This document shows, in pieces, positions 8,763 through 17,664 of a stretch of 64,000 nt of DNA. The first letter of the stretch is position 1. Each line of letters starts with the position of its first letter. The stretch is taken from the NCBI GenBank assembly GCA_019823025.1, contig CP081940.1, positions 310,001 to 374,000 of the forward strand, given 5' to 3'. The notes below the pieces were generated by a model, which saw nothing but the letters and a program-made list of their open reading frames with translations, did not search any database and was not told where the DNA came from. The translations under genes were made by a program, and so were the position numbers. The DNA is from Methylophilales bacterium. Its GTDB lineage: Bacteria; Pseudomonadota; Gammaproteobacteria; Burkholderiales; Methylophilaceae.

Positions 8763-10421
8763 TTAGCTTAGACCTTCGATCTCTCCACTTGAGTTGATTG
8801 CAATACCTTCACTCGCTGGCTTTAGTGGAAGCCCTGGCATCGTCATTACACTGCCGCAAATAGCAACAATAAATCCTGCGCCCCTTACCAACCTAATCTC
8901 TCTAATGGTTAATGTATGATCTAAAACAGCACCAATCTCTTTAGCATCTCCTGAGAATGAATATGGCGTTTTTGCAATACATACAGGAAAATGAGCATAT
9001 TCATCCTCGATAAGATTGAGCTGCTTTAAAGCCTCATCTTCAAACATCACATCTTTAGCTCGGTAAATATTTTGAGCAATTGTATTTAATTTGGATTTAA
9101 TAGAATCCTTTGTGTCATAAAGATATTTAAATTGATTTGGTTTGTCGACAAGATTGATTGCCTCTTTAGCTAATAATTCTGCACCTTTGGAACCCTCCCC
9201 CCAGTGCGAACATAAGATAGCCTTGAAGCCTAGTTTCTCTACTTTTTCTTGGATAAGTTTAATCTCTTCATCGGTATCCGTTTTAAAGTGATTGATTCCA
9301 ACTACTAAATTTAATCCATAATGTTGACTGCAATTTTCGATATGGCGCTCTAGGTTAGCGAAGCCTTTTTCAAGAGCATCCAAGTCCTCATTGTTAAGAT
9401 CTTCTACTTTTTTGCCGCCATGGTATTTCATAGCTCTAATGGTAGCAACGATAACAATCAAGCTTGGCTCGAGGCCTGTTTGTCTGCACTTGATATCAAT
9501 AAATTTTTCTGCCCCTAAGTCAGCACCAAAACCTGCTTCTGTTACAACATATTCAGCCATATTGGTTCCTAGCTGGGTAGCAATATATGAGTTACAACCA
9601 TGCGCAATATTAGCAAAAGGACCGCCGTGAATTAGTACCGGGTTATGCTCTAAGGTTTGGACCAAGTTTGGCATAAAAGCATCTTTTAACAATGCAGCCA
9701 TTGCTCCTTGCGCCTTTAAATCTTTTGCATATATCGGCGATTTAGTCTTATCAAGATTTTGAGCTACTTGAATTTCGCCTAACCTATTAGTCAAATCTTC
9801 TAATGACGAGGCTAAACAAAAAATTGCCATCACCTCACTTGCTACAGAAATATCAAACCCCCCTTGATATTGATAACGTGCGTTATCTATATTTACCTTT
9901 CTTAAGGATCTATCATTCATATCCAACCCTCTCTTAAAAGTAATTGCATCAAGATCAATCCCTAGCTCATTTCCATGGTAAATATGGTTATCTATTAAGG
10001 CTGAAAGAAGATTGTTTGCTGAAGTAATTGCGTGAAAATCGCCCGTAAAATGAAGGTTGATGTTTTCCATTGGTATTGCTTGAGCATATCCCCCCCCTGT
10101 AGCACCACCTTTCATACCAAATACAGGACCCAATGATGGCTCTCGCAAACATGCCACGACACTTTTACCTTGACTTGCGAGTGCATCTGTTAAACCAATA
10201 GTTGTTGTTGTCTTACCCTCACCCGCAGGTGTTGGGCTCATTGCAGTGACTAGAATTAGCTTTGCCTTCTTTTTTTCTTTATGACCCAATTCTTTTGAAT
10301 TAATTTTTGCCATAAATGGGCCAAAATTAATTAATGCATTTTGAGTGATATTTATTTTTTTTGCGACGTCTTCAATTTTTTCTAAGTGAGCACTTTGTGC
10401 TATTTCTAAATCTGATTTCAT
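8763..10421 (-). CDS. fhs: Formate-tetrahydrofolate ligase
   Basis: A 552-residue enzyme that activates formate with ATP to give 10-formyl-tetrahydrofolate. The ATP-binding signature AMSPTPAGEGKTTTTIGL is at residues 60-77. Other family blocks are REPSLGPVFGMKGGATGGGYAQ near 93-114 and VTEAGFGADLGAEKF near 290-305. The length matches the bacterial enzyme of about 555 residues. In a methylotroph it moves formate carbon into the folate C1 pool for serine, purine and methionine synthesis. It has its own long upstream region (10422-10727) with an 18-bp direct repeat, which suggests dedicated control. Confidence 0.96.
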   Translation of the reverse strand: MKSDLEIAQSAHLEKIEDVAKKINITQNALINFGPFMAKINSKELGHKEKKKAKLILVTAMSPTPAGEGKTTTTIGLTDALASQGKSVVACLREPSLGPVFGMKGGATGGGYAQAIPMENINLHFTGDFHAITSANNLLSALIDNHIYHGNELGIDLDAITFKRGLDMNDRSLRKVNIDNARYQYQGGFDISVASEVMAIFCLASSLEDLTNRLGEIQVAQNLDKTKSPIYAKDLKAQGAMAALLKDAFMPNLVQTLEHNPVLIHGGPFANIAHGCNSYIATQLGTNMAEYVVTEAGFGADLGAEKFIDIKCRQTGLEPSLIVIVATIRAMKYHGGKKVEDLNNEDLDALEKGFANLERHIENCSQHYGLNLVVGINHFKTDTDEEIKLIQEKVEKLGFKAILCSHWGEGSKGAELLAKEAINLVDKPNQFKYLYDTKDSIKSKLNTIAQNIYRAKDVMFEDEALKQLNLIEDEYAHFPVCIAKTPYSFSGDAKEIGAVLDHTLTIREIRLVRGAGFIVAICGSVMTMPGLPLKPASEGIAINSSGEIEGLS

Positions 10422-10727
10422 GATAGTAATTTATTCCCTAAAATTGTTTAATTAAAAAGTGATAATTAAAGTTAAATAACGTCAAATCTTTTATTTGATT
10501 GATCGTGATTTAATTATCAGGTTTTAAAACAAGAAGACTTTTGGTCATGATTTGTTTTTTGAAGACTTTTGGTCATGAATTACATTGACCGTAGTTAACA
10601 ATGGATAATGTTATGTGAACAGTCTTAAATTAAGTATATAGCAATATTTAAGATTCATCAATAGACTAACTTATTGATTATAATAGATATTTTTTAATAA
10701 AAAAAGATATTGGAGTAATTTATATAA
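10422..10727. other. 306-base gene-free region upstream of fhs
   Basis: The largest gap in the window, between fhs and the cysB-type gene, both on the minus strand. It holds an inverted repeat TCAAAT-N5-ATTTGA at 10482-10498, two copies of an 18-bp direct repeat at 10533-10578, and a perfect inverted repeat ATCAATA-N8-TATTGAT at 10657-10678. I see no open frame with coding character, no tRNA and no convincing intrinsic terminator for the cysB-type gene. The fhs promoter must lie here; a -35-like TTGACG is visible on the minus strand at 10479-10484, but no clear -10 follows at proper spacing. Confidence 0.6.
10533..10578. repeat. Two 18-bp direct repeats upstream of fhs
   Basis: GAAGACTTTTGGTCATGA occurs exactly at 10533-10550 and again at 10561-10578, a 28-bp period. 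The copies end about 112 bp upstream of the fhs start, a position suiting a tandem activator site. Flanking bases differ, so this is not a longer duplication. No mobile-element feature is present. The binding protein is unknown. Confidence 0.75.
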
Positions 10728-11657
10728 TTAAAGTGATTTTTTATTCAATATTTTTTTTAGTTCTTTTTTGCTTGTTTGCGGGATAAACATACAGATGAAG
10801 TCAGAGGTATATTTTCTTAAAAAATTCTCACGTCTAATCCCAATATAGGTCGTACTAAGAGGGAATAAATGACTGACATCTCTGCTGACCATTGGATGGT
10901 CAGTAGTTGAGTCATAAGCCATTTCAGCAATTAATCCTATGCCCATGTTCAGACTTACATAGGTTTTGATGACATCAGCATCAATCGCGGTCAACATAAT
11001 ATTTGGTTCTATATTGGCATTTTTAAAAACTTCAGAAACAATTGTGCTTCCAGTGAACGCATAGTCATAAGTTATCATCGGATATGAGGCTAAATCCTCC
11101 AAAGTAATTCGCCTTGCTTTTGTTAATGGGTGATTTTTTGGCATTACAATACAACGATTCCATTGATAACAAGGTATGGTATGTATATCTTCACTTAAAT
11201 TAATGGACTCCGTAGCAATACCTACATCGGCCTCACCACTGATAATCTGTTCAGTAACTTGCGACGGATTACCCTGGTGGATATTCAAATTAATTTTTGG
11301 ATATTTTTTTACAAATTCTTCAACGACCTTTGGAAGTTTGTATCTTGCCTGGGTATGTGTTGTAGCAATTGTAAAAGTACCTTGATCTTTTTGTATATAT
11401 TCCTCTGAAATAACTTTAATATTGTTTGACTCTTGAAGTATTGCCTCTATAGACCCCAAAACTTTTTTTCCTGGATCAGTCAAGCCAACGAGCCTCTTAC
11501 CATTTCTTTGGAAAATTTTAATTCCAATCTCCTCCTCTAGAAGCTTAATGTGCTTACTTACACCAGGTTGAGAAGTGTTCAAAATCTCTGATGCTTTTGA
11601 GATATTAAATTCAGATTGAACAATTTGAGAAATACATCTAAGTTGTTGTAATTTCAT
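10728..11657 (-). CDS. cysB: CysB-like LysR-family transcriptional regulator
   Basis: A 309-residue LysR-type regulator. The N-terminal winged helix-turn-helix (residues 1-62) contains the CysB/Cbl-type sequence MKLQQLRCISQI and NTSQPGVSKHIKLLEEE. The effector domain carries TTHTQARYKLP near residue 98, a CysB hallmark that contacts the acetylserine/sulfate ligand site in relatives. It is divergent from the sulfate assimilation operon with a 62-base shared upstream region, the standard arrangement for a LysR regulator and its target. It therefore most likely activates the cys operon under sulfur limitation. Cbl-like function is the alternative. Confidence 0.92.
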   Translation of the reverse strand: MKLQQLRCISQIVQSEFNISKASEILNTSQPGVSKHIKLLEEEIGIKIFQRNGKRLVGLTDPGKKVLGSIEAILQESNNIKVISEEYIQKDQGTFTIATTHTQARYKLPKVVEEFVKKYPKINLNIHQGNPSQVTEQIISGEADVGIATESINLSEDIHTIPCYQWNRCIVMPKNHPLTKARRITLEDLASYPMITYDYAFTGSTIVSEVFKNANIEPNIMLTAIDADVIKTYVSLNMGIGLIAEMAYDSTTDHPMVSRDVSHLFPLSTTYIGIRRENFLRKYTSDFICMFIPQTSKKELKKILNKKSL

Positions 11658-11719
11658 ATTCTTAAAAGTTATATAAATAGAATTTATTATTATTTTATAG
11701 TATATTAAAAACTGTTATA

Positions 11720-12541
11720 TTGCATGCAATTTTACAAATTTTCTTCAAATTATTTATCGTGATTTTTGAATATATTATTTCTGGTTTTGTAGTTGGGACT
11801 CTTGTTGGATTAACTGGTGTTGGTGGTGGGTCACTAATGACACCATTACTTGTATTATTTTTTAAATTCCCAACTGCTATTGCTGTTGGAACAGATCTTT
11901 TATATGCGGCTATTACTAAATCTGCAGGAGCTGTATCTCACCATAAACTAGGTAATGTTGATTGGAAAATTGTTAGGAATCTACTCCTTGGCAGCCTACC
12001 GTCATCTTACCTAGTAACTTATTATCTAAAAGATATTGACCTTTACTCATTGCAAAATGTTGAAATAATAAACTTCTCACTTGGAATAGCGCTTATTTTA
12101 ACTTCAATTGCAGTTTTATTTCAGCCAATAATTATTAAAAAGTCCGTAAAGCAGAAATTGAAAACAAGCCTAAATATAAATGTACTTACCGTTATATTGG
12201 GCATTTTTTTAGGAGCCGTTGTTACATTGACTTCGGTGGGCGCAGGTGCAATTGGAGTCACAGCCTTGCTTTTACTTTACCCTAAAATACAACTTAGGAA
12301 AATTATTGGAACTGATATCGCCCATGCTGTACCATTGACCCTTTTTGCAGGTATCGGCCATTATAATTTAGGTACAGTAGATATAAATTTATTGATAGCC
12401 CTTTTAATTGGTTCTGTTCCCGGCGTACTATTCGGCAGTAAACTGAGTGTAAGAATAGATGAAAAATTCTTACGATTCATATTGGTTATAATTCTACTTA
12501 TTGTAGGTATGCAATTAATGTTTAAGGCAAATTATGTATAA
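11720..12541 (+). CDS. TauE/SafE (TSUP) family sulfur-anion permease
   Basis: A 273-residue integral membrane protein with about eight hydrophobic segments and the two TSUP signatures VGLTGVGGGSLMTPLL (near residue 29) and VTLTSVGAGAIGVTALLLL (near 170). The family moves sulfite, sulfoacetate, sulfate and similar anions. It is the first gene of the cys operon and overlaps cysI by 8 bases, and no other sulfate transporter is present, so sulfate uptake is the most economical inference; sulfite export is the alternative. Start is uncertain: the frame opens with TTG at 11720, while a GTG at 11759 gives a more usual short N-terminus. Neither has a clear Shine-Dalgarno. Confidence 0.85.
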   Translation: MHAILQIFFKLFIVIFEYIISGFVVGTLVGLTGVGGGSLMTPLLVLFFKFPTAIAVGTDLLYAAITKSAGAVSHHKLGNVDWKIVRNLLLGSLPSSYLVTYYLKDIDLYSLQNVEIINFSLGIALILTSIAVLFQPIIIKKSVKQKLKTSLNINVLTVILGIFLGAVVTLTSVGAGAIGVTALLLLYPKIQLRKIIGTDIAHAVPLTLFAGIGHYNLGTVDINLLIALLIGSVPGVLFGSKLSVRIDEKFLRFILVIILLIVGMQLMFKANYV

Positions 12542-14192
12542 GTACGATTCATTAGATCAAACACTCGTAAATGAAAGAGTAAATCAATACGAGGGACAAC
12601 TCACACGCTTTTTAAATAAAGAATTAACCGAGGAGGAGTTTAGACCACTTAGGCTTCAAAACGGTCTTTACATCCAAAGACACGCCCCTATGCTTAGAGT
12701 TGCGATACCCTATGGCTTATTATCTTCAGCTCAACTTACAAAGCTTGCTGATATCGCAGATAAGTATGACCGAGGTTATGGTCATTTTAGTACTCGACAA
12801 AATATTCAATTTAATTGGCCGAAGTTAGAAAATACACCTAAAATTTTAAGAGAGCTTGCCACGGTTGAAATGCATGCAATACAAACATCTGGAAACTGTA
12901 TCAGGAACATTACCACCGATCAATTTGCAGGGGTTACACCCGATGAAATCATTGATCCCCGTTACTTAGCAGAAATTATAAGGCAATGGAGCACCTTTCA
13001 TCCTGAGTTTGCTCTGCTACCAAGAAAATTTAAAATTGCGGTAACTGGTTCATCAAAAGATCGCGCGATTGTTCAGGCACACGATATTGGACTTGAAGTT
13101 TTCTCTGACAAAAATAATGAAATGGCGATCAAAGTATGGGTTGGTGGTGGTCTAGGCCGCACGCCTATTCTAGGATCAGTTATCAGGGAAAATTTATCTT
13201 GGAAACATATACTCACTTATTGTGAGGCAATTCTTCGCGTCTATAACCTTTATGGACGAAGAGATAACATGTACAAAGCAAGAATTAAAATCTTGGTTAA
13301 GGCTCTTGGTATTGAAAAATTTAAACAATTAGTTGATAAGGAATGGGCTACAATTAAAAATGGCCCAAATACGATAGATAGTAAAGAAATTAATCGAGTT
13401 AAGGCTTTCTTCTCTGAGCCAAACTACAAGACTGATAAAAAAGATGATCTTAAAAAACACACTACAAATAAATCTTTTACCCAGTGGTTATTGAGGTGTA
13501 CGCATAGGCATAAAAAAGAAGGTTATAGATCGGTGACTTTGTCACTCAAAAGCAATGAGCAGGCACCTGGGGATGCAACATCAGACCAAATGAGAACGGT
13601 TGCTTCGCTAGCAGATCAATATAGCTTTGGTGAGATTCGTGTCTCTCATGAACAAAATCTTATCTTGTCAGATGTTTCGGAAGATAATCTTTTTGAGCTT
13701 TGGGAGAAAGCAAAAGTTAAGAAATTAACAACCCCTAATATTGGTTTACTCACTGATATTATTTGCTGTCCTGGTGGTGACTTTTGTTCACTCGCAAATG
13801 CTAAAAGTATTCCAATAGCAAAATCTATCCAAGATATCTTCGATGATATGGACTACCTTCACGATATAGGCGATATAAATTTAAATATTTCCGGGTGCAT
13901 GAATGCTTGTGGCCATCATCATGTTGGGCATATTGGTATTTTAGGAGTTGATAAAGATGGTAGTGAATGGTACCAGTTGACACTAGGTGGGAATCAAGGA
14001 AATTTTGCAAGTATCGGTAAAGTGATAGGGCCCTCTTTCTCAGAAGAAGAAATGCCTAAGGTCATAAAAAAAATTATTAATACCTATGTTAAAAATCGTC
14101 ATCCGGATGAAGTCTTCATTGATTGTGTTTCACGAATAGGACTTGAGCCATTTAAAGAAGAGGTTTACGGGAAAAAGGAAAAGACTGTATGA
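12534..14192 (+). CDS. cysI: Sulfite reductase hemoprotein (nitrite/sulfite reductase family)
   Basis: A 552-residue siroheme/[4Fe-4S] enzyme for the six-electron reduction of sulfite to sulfide. Duplicated ferredoxin-like half-domains are visible (LYIQRHAPMLRVAIPYG at the N-terminal half). The cluster/siroheme cysteines lie in CCPGGDFCSLAN near residue 410 and GCMNACGHHHVGHIG near residue 453. Substrate-binding positions fit in HFSTRQNIQFNW and SGNCIRNITTD. No CysJ flavoprotein is encoded nearby, so electrons probably come from ferredoxin, or through a partner outside the window. It overlaps both neighbours, and its position before DUF934, cysH, cysD and cysN supports the sulfite rather than nitrite role. 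Confidence 0.93.
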   Translation: MYKYDSLDQTLVNERVNQYEGQLTRFLNKELTEEEFRPLRLQNGLYIQRHAPMLRVAIPYGLLSSAQLTKLADIADKYDRGYGHFSTRQNIQFNWPKLENTPKILRELATVEMHAIQTSGNCIRNITTDQFAGVTPDEIIDPRYLAEIIRQWSTFHPEFALLPRKFKIAVTGSSKDRAIVQAHDIGLEVFSDKNNEMAIKVWVGGGLGRTPILGSVIRENLSWKHILTYCEAILRVYNLYGRRDNMYKARIKILVKALGIEKFKQLVDKEWATIKNGPNTIDSKEINRVKAFFSEPNYKTDKKDDLKKHTTNKSFTQWLLRCTHRHKKEGYRSVTLSLKSNEQAPGDATSDQMRTVASLADQYSFGEIRVSHEQNLILSDVSEDNLFELWEKAKVKKLTTPNIGLLTDIICCPGGDFCSLANAKSIPIAKSIQDIFDDMDYLHDIGDINLNISGCMNACGHHHVGHIGILGVDKDGSEWYQLTLGGNQGNFASIGKVIGPSFSEEEMPKVIKKIINTYVKNRHPDEVFIDCVSRIGLEPFKEEVYGKKEKTV

Positions 14193-14794
14193 GCTCACAA
14201 TTAATTAAAGATAATAGCATCGTAGATGATGATTGGCAGCAAATAATGCCTCCAGAGACTGAGATAGAGGTTAAAAAGCAGGCGGGCAAGGTTGTAATTT
14301 TCAAACTCACAGGGGAAGACTCATTAACAAGTGAGCAAATTGAAAAAACGCCAATTCCTAAAGAAGGAAAGCTATTGCTACCAGTTAAGGTTTTTTTGCA
14401 TCATCAAGATAATTTGAAGAGCAGAATATCAAACCAGGAAATCGGAATCTGGATAGAAACACATGAAGAAATTGATAGCTTTATAAATCAAATTGAAGAT
14501 ATGCATAATTTACCTTGCATTGCAGTAAGCACAAAAAAATTTGCAGACGGTAGAATTTTTTCAATAGGGAATCTATTGAGGATGAAATATAAATATAAAA
14601 ATGAACTAAGAGCTATTGGAGATGTGTTAAGGGACCAACTATTCTTCCTTAAGAGATCGGGTTTTAATAGCTTTCTAATTAGAAAAGATAAGGATGCCAA
14701 AGACGCATTATTAGGCCTGAGTGATTTCACCACCCCTTATCAGGGTGCCGTTGATCAAACAGAACCGGCATGGAAAATAATTAACAGAAATTAA
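14189..14794 (+). CDS. DUF934 protein linked to sulfite reduction
   Basis: A 201-residue DUF934 protein. The family's signature is seen as FADGRIFSIGNLLR followed by NELRAIGDVLRDQLFFLKRSGFNSFLIR, about residues 113-156. Members almost always follow cysI in proteobacteria and are annotated as probable oxidoreductase partners in sulfite reduction, but no activity is firmly established to my knowledge. The ATG overlaps the cysI stop as ATGA, so the two are coupled. No signal peptide or membrane segment is seen, so it is cytoplasmic. It may help electron delivery in the absence of a CysJ. Confidence 0.88.
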   Translation: MSSQLIKDNSIVDDDWQQIMPPETEIEVKKQAGKVVIFKLTGEDSLTSEQIEKTPIPKEGKLLLPVKVFLHHQDNLKSRISNQEIGIWIETHEEIDSFINQIEDMHNLPCIAVSTKKFADGRIFSIGNLLRMKYKYKNELRAIGDVLRDQLFFLKRSGFNSFLIRKDKDAKDALLGLSDFTTPYQGAVDQTEPAWKIINRN

Positions 14795-14802
14795 ATTTTA
14801 CG

Positions 14803-15429
14803 ATGGATAACTTAGTACAAATTAATAAAGAATTTAATAAAAAAACACCTGAAGATATTGTAGAGTGGGCATTTGCAGAAACAAAAAACCCTATCCTAAC
14901 AACAAACTTTAGACCCTACGAGGTTGCGATACTCCATCTATGCACCAAGCTCATGCCAAAATTAAAGATAGTTTGGTGTGACTCCGGTTATAACACCAAG
15001 GCTACCTATCTTTATGCTGAAAAAATTATTGGTGAATTGAGTTTAAATATAAAATTGTTCACTCCACTTCATACCTCAGCCTTTAGAGAGGCTGTAATGG
15101 GTGAAATGCCTGAAATTGATGATCCACGCCATGAATTATTTACAGAGCAAGTAAAACTTGAACCCTTCAGGAGAGCGATGGCAGAAATTCAACCTGATTT
15201 ATGGATTACAAACTTAAGAAAAGGGCAAACAGAATTTCGTGACGGGTTAGATATTATTAATAAAACTGAATCTGGCTTATTAAAAATAAGTCCCTTTTAC
15301 CACTGGACAGATAAAGACCTGGATACTTATATGGAAAAATATAAATTAGTGAATGAATATGACTACTTTGACCCAACAAAGGTGGATGAAAAACGTGAAT
15401 GTGGCCTCCACAATAGAGAAGGTAAGTAA
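14803..15429 (+). CDS. cysH: Phosphoadenylyl-sulfate reductase family protein
   Basis: A 208-residue member of the PAPS/APS reductase family, making sulfite from activated sulfate. The nucleotide-binding region is ILTTNFRPYEVAILHL, followed by WCDSGYNTKATYLYAE and LWITNLRKGQTEFR. The catalytic cysteine is in KRECGLH near the C-terminus. Only three cysteines are present, so the paired cysteines that bind a [4Fe-4S] cluster in APS reductases are missing, which fits a thioredoxin-type PAPS reductase. It is shorter than E. coli CysH (244 residues) and lacks the segment just before ECGLH. No APS kinase is seen in the window, so the true substrate is open. Confidence 0.85.
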   Translation: MDNLVQINKEFNKKTPEDIVEWAFAETKNPILTTNFRPYEVAILHLCTKLMPKLKIVWCDSGYNTKATYLYAEKIIGELSLNIKLFTPLHTSAFREAVMGEMPEIDDPRHELFTEQVKLEPFRRAMAEIQPDLWITNLRKGQTEFRDGLDIINKTESGLLKISPFYHWTDKDLDTYMEKYKLVNEYDYFDPTKVDEKRECGLHNREGK

Positions 15430-16331
15430 TGAAAAATAAATTAAGTCACCTTGACTGGCTAGAATCGGAAGCAATCCACATAATGAGAGAGGTAGCTGGC
15501 CAATGCTCGAACCCTGTTTTACTTTTCTCAGGTGGTAAGGATTCCTTATGTCTTCTCAGAATTGCTGAGAAAGCTTTTAGGCCTGGTCGCTTTCCATTCC
15601 CACTTATGCATATTGATACAGGCCATAACTATCCTGAAGTAATTAAATTTCGTGATAAAAAAACTAAAGAGCTGGGTGAAAGACTAATAGTGGCATCATT
15701 AGAAGATTCTATGAAGAAAGGCACGATCGTCTTAAAGACACCCAATGAGCCAAGGAATAAATATCAATCAATTACTTTGCTAGAAGCTATTGAGGAAAAT
15801 GAATTTGACTGCTGCATTGGTGGAGCCAGGAGAGACGAAGAAAAAGCGAGAGCAAAAGAAAGAATTATGAGTTTTCGTGATGAATTTGGTCAATGGGATC
15901 CAAAAAATCAACGCCCAGAATTATGGAATTTATATAACGCGAAGGTGCACAAAGGTGAAAATATTAGGGCCTTTCCTATATCTAATTGGACCGAGATGGA
16001 TGTCTGGCAGTACATAGAAAGGGAAAATTTAGAGCTTCCAAGTATCTACTTTGCTCACAAGAGAGATATTGTAAAAAGAAATGGGGCAATTGTCCCTATC
16101 ACTGACGTTACCCCCCCTACCCCTGATGAAAAAATAGAGAATATGATGGTTCGATTTAGAACTGTGGGTGATATTACCTGTACAGCACCGGTCGCAAGCT
16201 CAGCAGATTCAATCGAAAAAATAATTATGGAAACTGCTTCAACGGTGATCACAGAGAGGGGTGAAACTCGTTTAGATGATCAAGTATCAGAGGCCTCTAT
16301 GGAGCAAAGGAAAAAAGAAGGATATTTTTAA
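15429..16331 (+). CDS. cysD: Sulfate adenylyltransferase subunit 2
   Basis: A 300-residue catalytic subunit of ATP sulfurylase, making adenylyl-sulfate from sulfate and ATP. The PP-loop SGGKDSLCLLRIAEKAF lies near residues 36-52, followed by HIDTGHNYPEVIKFRD and the GGARRDEEKARAKER segment. The C-terminal region includes RFRTVGDITCTAPV. The length is standard. It overlaps cysH by one base (TAATG) and cysN by one base, so CysD and CysN are made in a coupled manner, matching their heterodimer. It is the entry step of the sulfate pathway encoded by this operon. Confidence 0.96.
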   Translation: MKNKLSHLDWLESEAIHIMREVAGQCSNPVLLFSGGKDSLCLLRIAEKAFRPGRFPFPLMHIDTGHNYPEVIKFRDKKTKELGERLIVASLEDSMKKGTIVLKTPNEPRNKYQSITLLEAIEENEFDCCIGGARRDEEKARAKERIMSFRDEFGQWDPKNQRPELWNLYNAKVHKGENIRAFPISNWTEMDVWQYIERENLELPSIYFAHKRDIVKRNGAIVPITDVTPPTPDEKIENMMVRFRTVGDITCTAPVASSADSIEKIIMETASTVITERGETRLDDQVSEASMEQRKKEGYF

Positions 16332-17620
16332 TGAATGATATGAATAAAAACAATTCGGTTTTAAGGTTCATGACGTGTGGTAGCGTTGATGATGGAAAAA
16401 GTACCCTGATAGGTAGGCTTCTGTATGATACGAAAACTATCCTAACGGATACTTTAAGCCAAATTGAGAAGACCTCAAAGAAAAAGGGTATGACAGTACT
16501 AGATTTATCCTTAATTACAGATGGGCTTCAAGCCGAAAGAGAGCAAGGAATAACTATTGACGTGGCCTATCGATATTTTAGTACCGGATCGAAAAAATAT
16601 ATCATTGCAGATGCACCTGGCCATGAGCAATACACAAGAAATATGGTTACTGCTGCCTCGACTGCTCAACTTGCGATCATCCTCGTTGATGCCAGAAAAG
16701 GGATGTTGACACAAACAAGACGCCATTCTTACTTAACAAAGCTTGTTGGGATTAAAAATATCATCGTTGCGGTCAATAAGATGGATTTAGTTAATTATGA
16801 TGAAAATGAATATCAAAATATATGTGAAGAATACAATTCTTTTGCATCTGCTATTAAATTAAATAAACCAGAAGCAAACATAAGCTTTATCCCCATGTCA
16901 GCTTTAAATGGCGATATGATTGTTGATAGAGGAGATTCCTTAAGTTGGTATAAAGGGGCAACGCTCTTAGAAACACTTGAAAATATTGACTCTACAGAAG
17001 AAACAAAAAATTCACGGTTACGATTCCCTATTCAGCTTGTTTGCCGACCTAGAGATTCAGCTAATGAAGCACTGCATGACTTTAGAGCTTTTATGGGAAA
17101 AATCGAGTCAGGCTCATTAAAAGTAAACGACAAAATAAAAGTGCTCCCATCAAGCTATGAATCAACCATCAAAGAGATTCGTATTGGAGAGGAGCTTATT
17201 TCTGAAGCAAACTATGAGCAGTCGGTAACCCTATCACTTAATGATGAAATTGATATTTCTAGGGGGGATATGATCGTTCAAAAAGATGACAACTTAATAA
17301 GCACTAAAAAATTTACAGCGAACGTTTGTTGGTTATCTGAATCAGATTTAAATATTAATAGAACCTATTTGATTATGCATACAACCAGATTATCTAAAGC
17401 AAAAATTTCAAGTATTAATAACAAAATTAATATAAATACTTTGGACAAGGAAAGGGCTAACGAGCTTAAAACTAATGATATTGCTAATATTAATTTCAAG
17501 TTAGCTCAACCCTTAATTGTTGATCAGTATGAACAAAATAGAAGTACCGGTGCATTCATCATCATCGATGAGACTACCTACCATACGGTTGGTGCCGGCA
17601 TGATTGAAACCATAGAATAA
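16331..17620 (+). CDS. cysN: Sulfate adenylyltransferase subunit 1 (GTPase)
   Basis: A 429-residue regulatory GTPase subunit of ATP sulfurylase. The G1 motif GSVDDGKST is at residues 17-25, the G3 motif DAPGHEQY near 97-104 and the G4 motif NKMD near 152-155. Two EF-Tu-like beta-barrel domains follow. GTP hydrolysis drives otherwise unfavourable APS formation by CysD. The protein stops at the usual end of CysN, so there is no fused APS kinase (CysC) domain, which matters for interpreting cysH. It ends the cys operon; a 44-base gap leads to fdxA. Confidence 0.95.
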   Translation: MNDMNKNNSVLRFMTCGSVDDGKSTLIGRLLYDTKTILTDTLSQIEKTSKKKGMTVLDLSLITDGLQAEREQGITIDVAYRYFSTGSKKYIIADAPGHEQYTRNMVTAASTAQLAIILVDARKGMLTQTRRHSYLTKLVGIKNIIVAVNKMDLVNYDENEYQNICEEYNSFASAIKLNKPEANISFIPMSALNGDMIVDRGDSLSWYKGATLLETLENIDSTEETKNSRLRFPIQLVCRPRDSANEALHDFRAFMGKIESGSLKVNDKIKVLPSSYESTIKEIRIGEELISEANYEQSVTLSLNDEIDISRGDMIVQKDDNLISTKKFTANVCWLSESDLNINRTYLIMHTTRLSKAKISSINNKININTLDKERANELKTNDIANINFKLAQPLIVDQYEQNRSTGAFIIIDETTYHTVGAGMIETIE

Positions 17621-17664
17621 TATTACAAAATAATTTAAAATTCACTTTTTAAAGGATATGAAAA

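Noticed and set aside
10422-10532. Tetrahydrofolate riboswitch before fhs
   Set aside because: The short inverted repeat 10482-10498 does not give the multi-stem THF aptamer, and the class is typical of Firmicutes.
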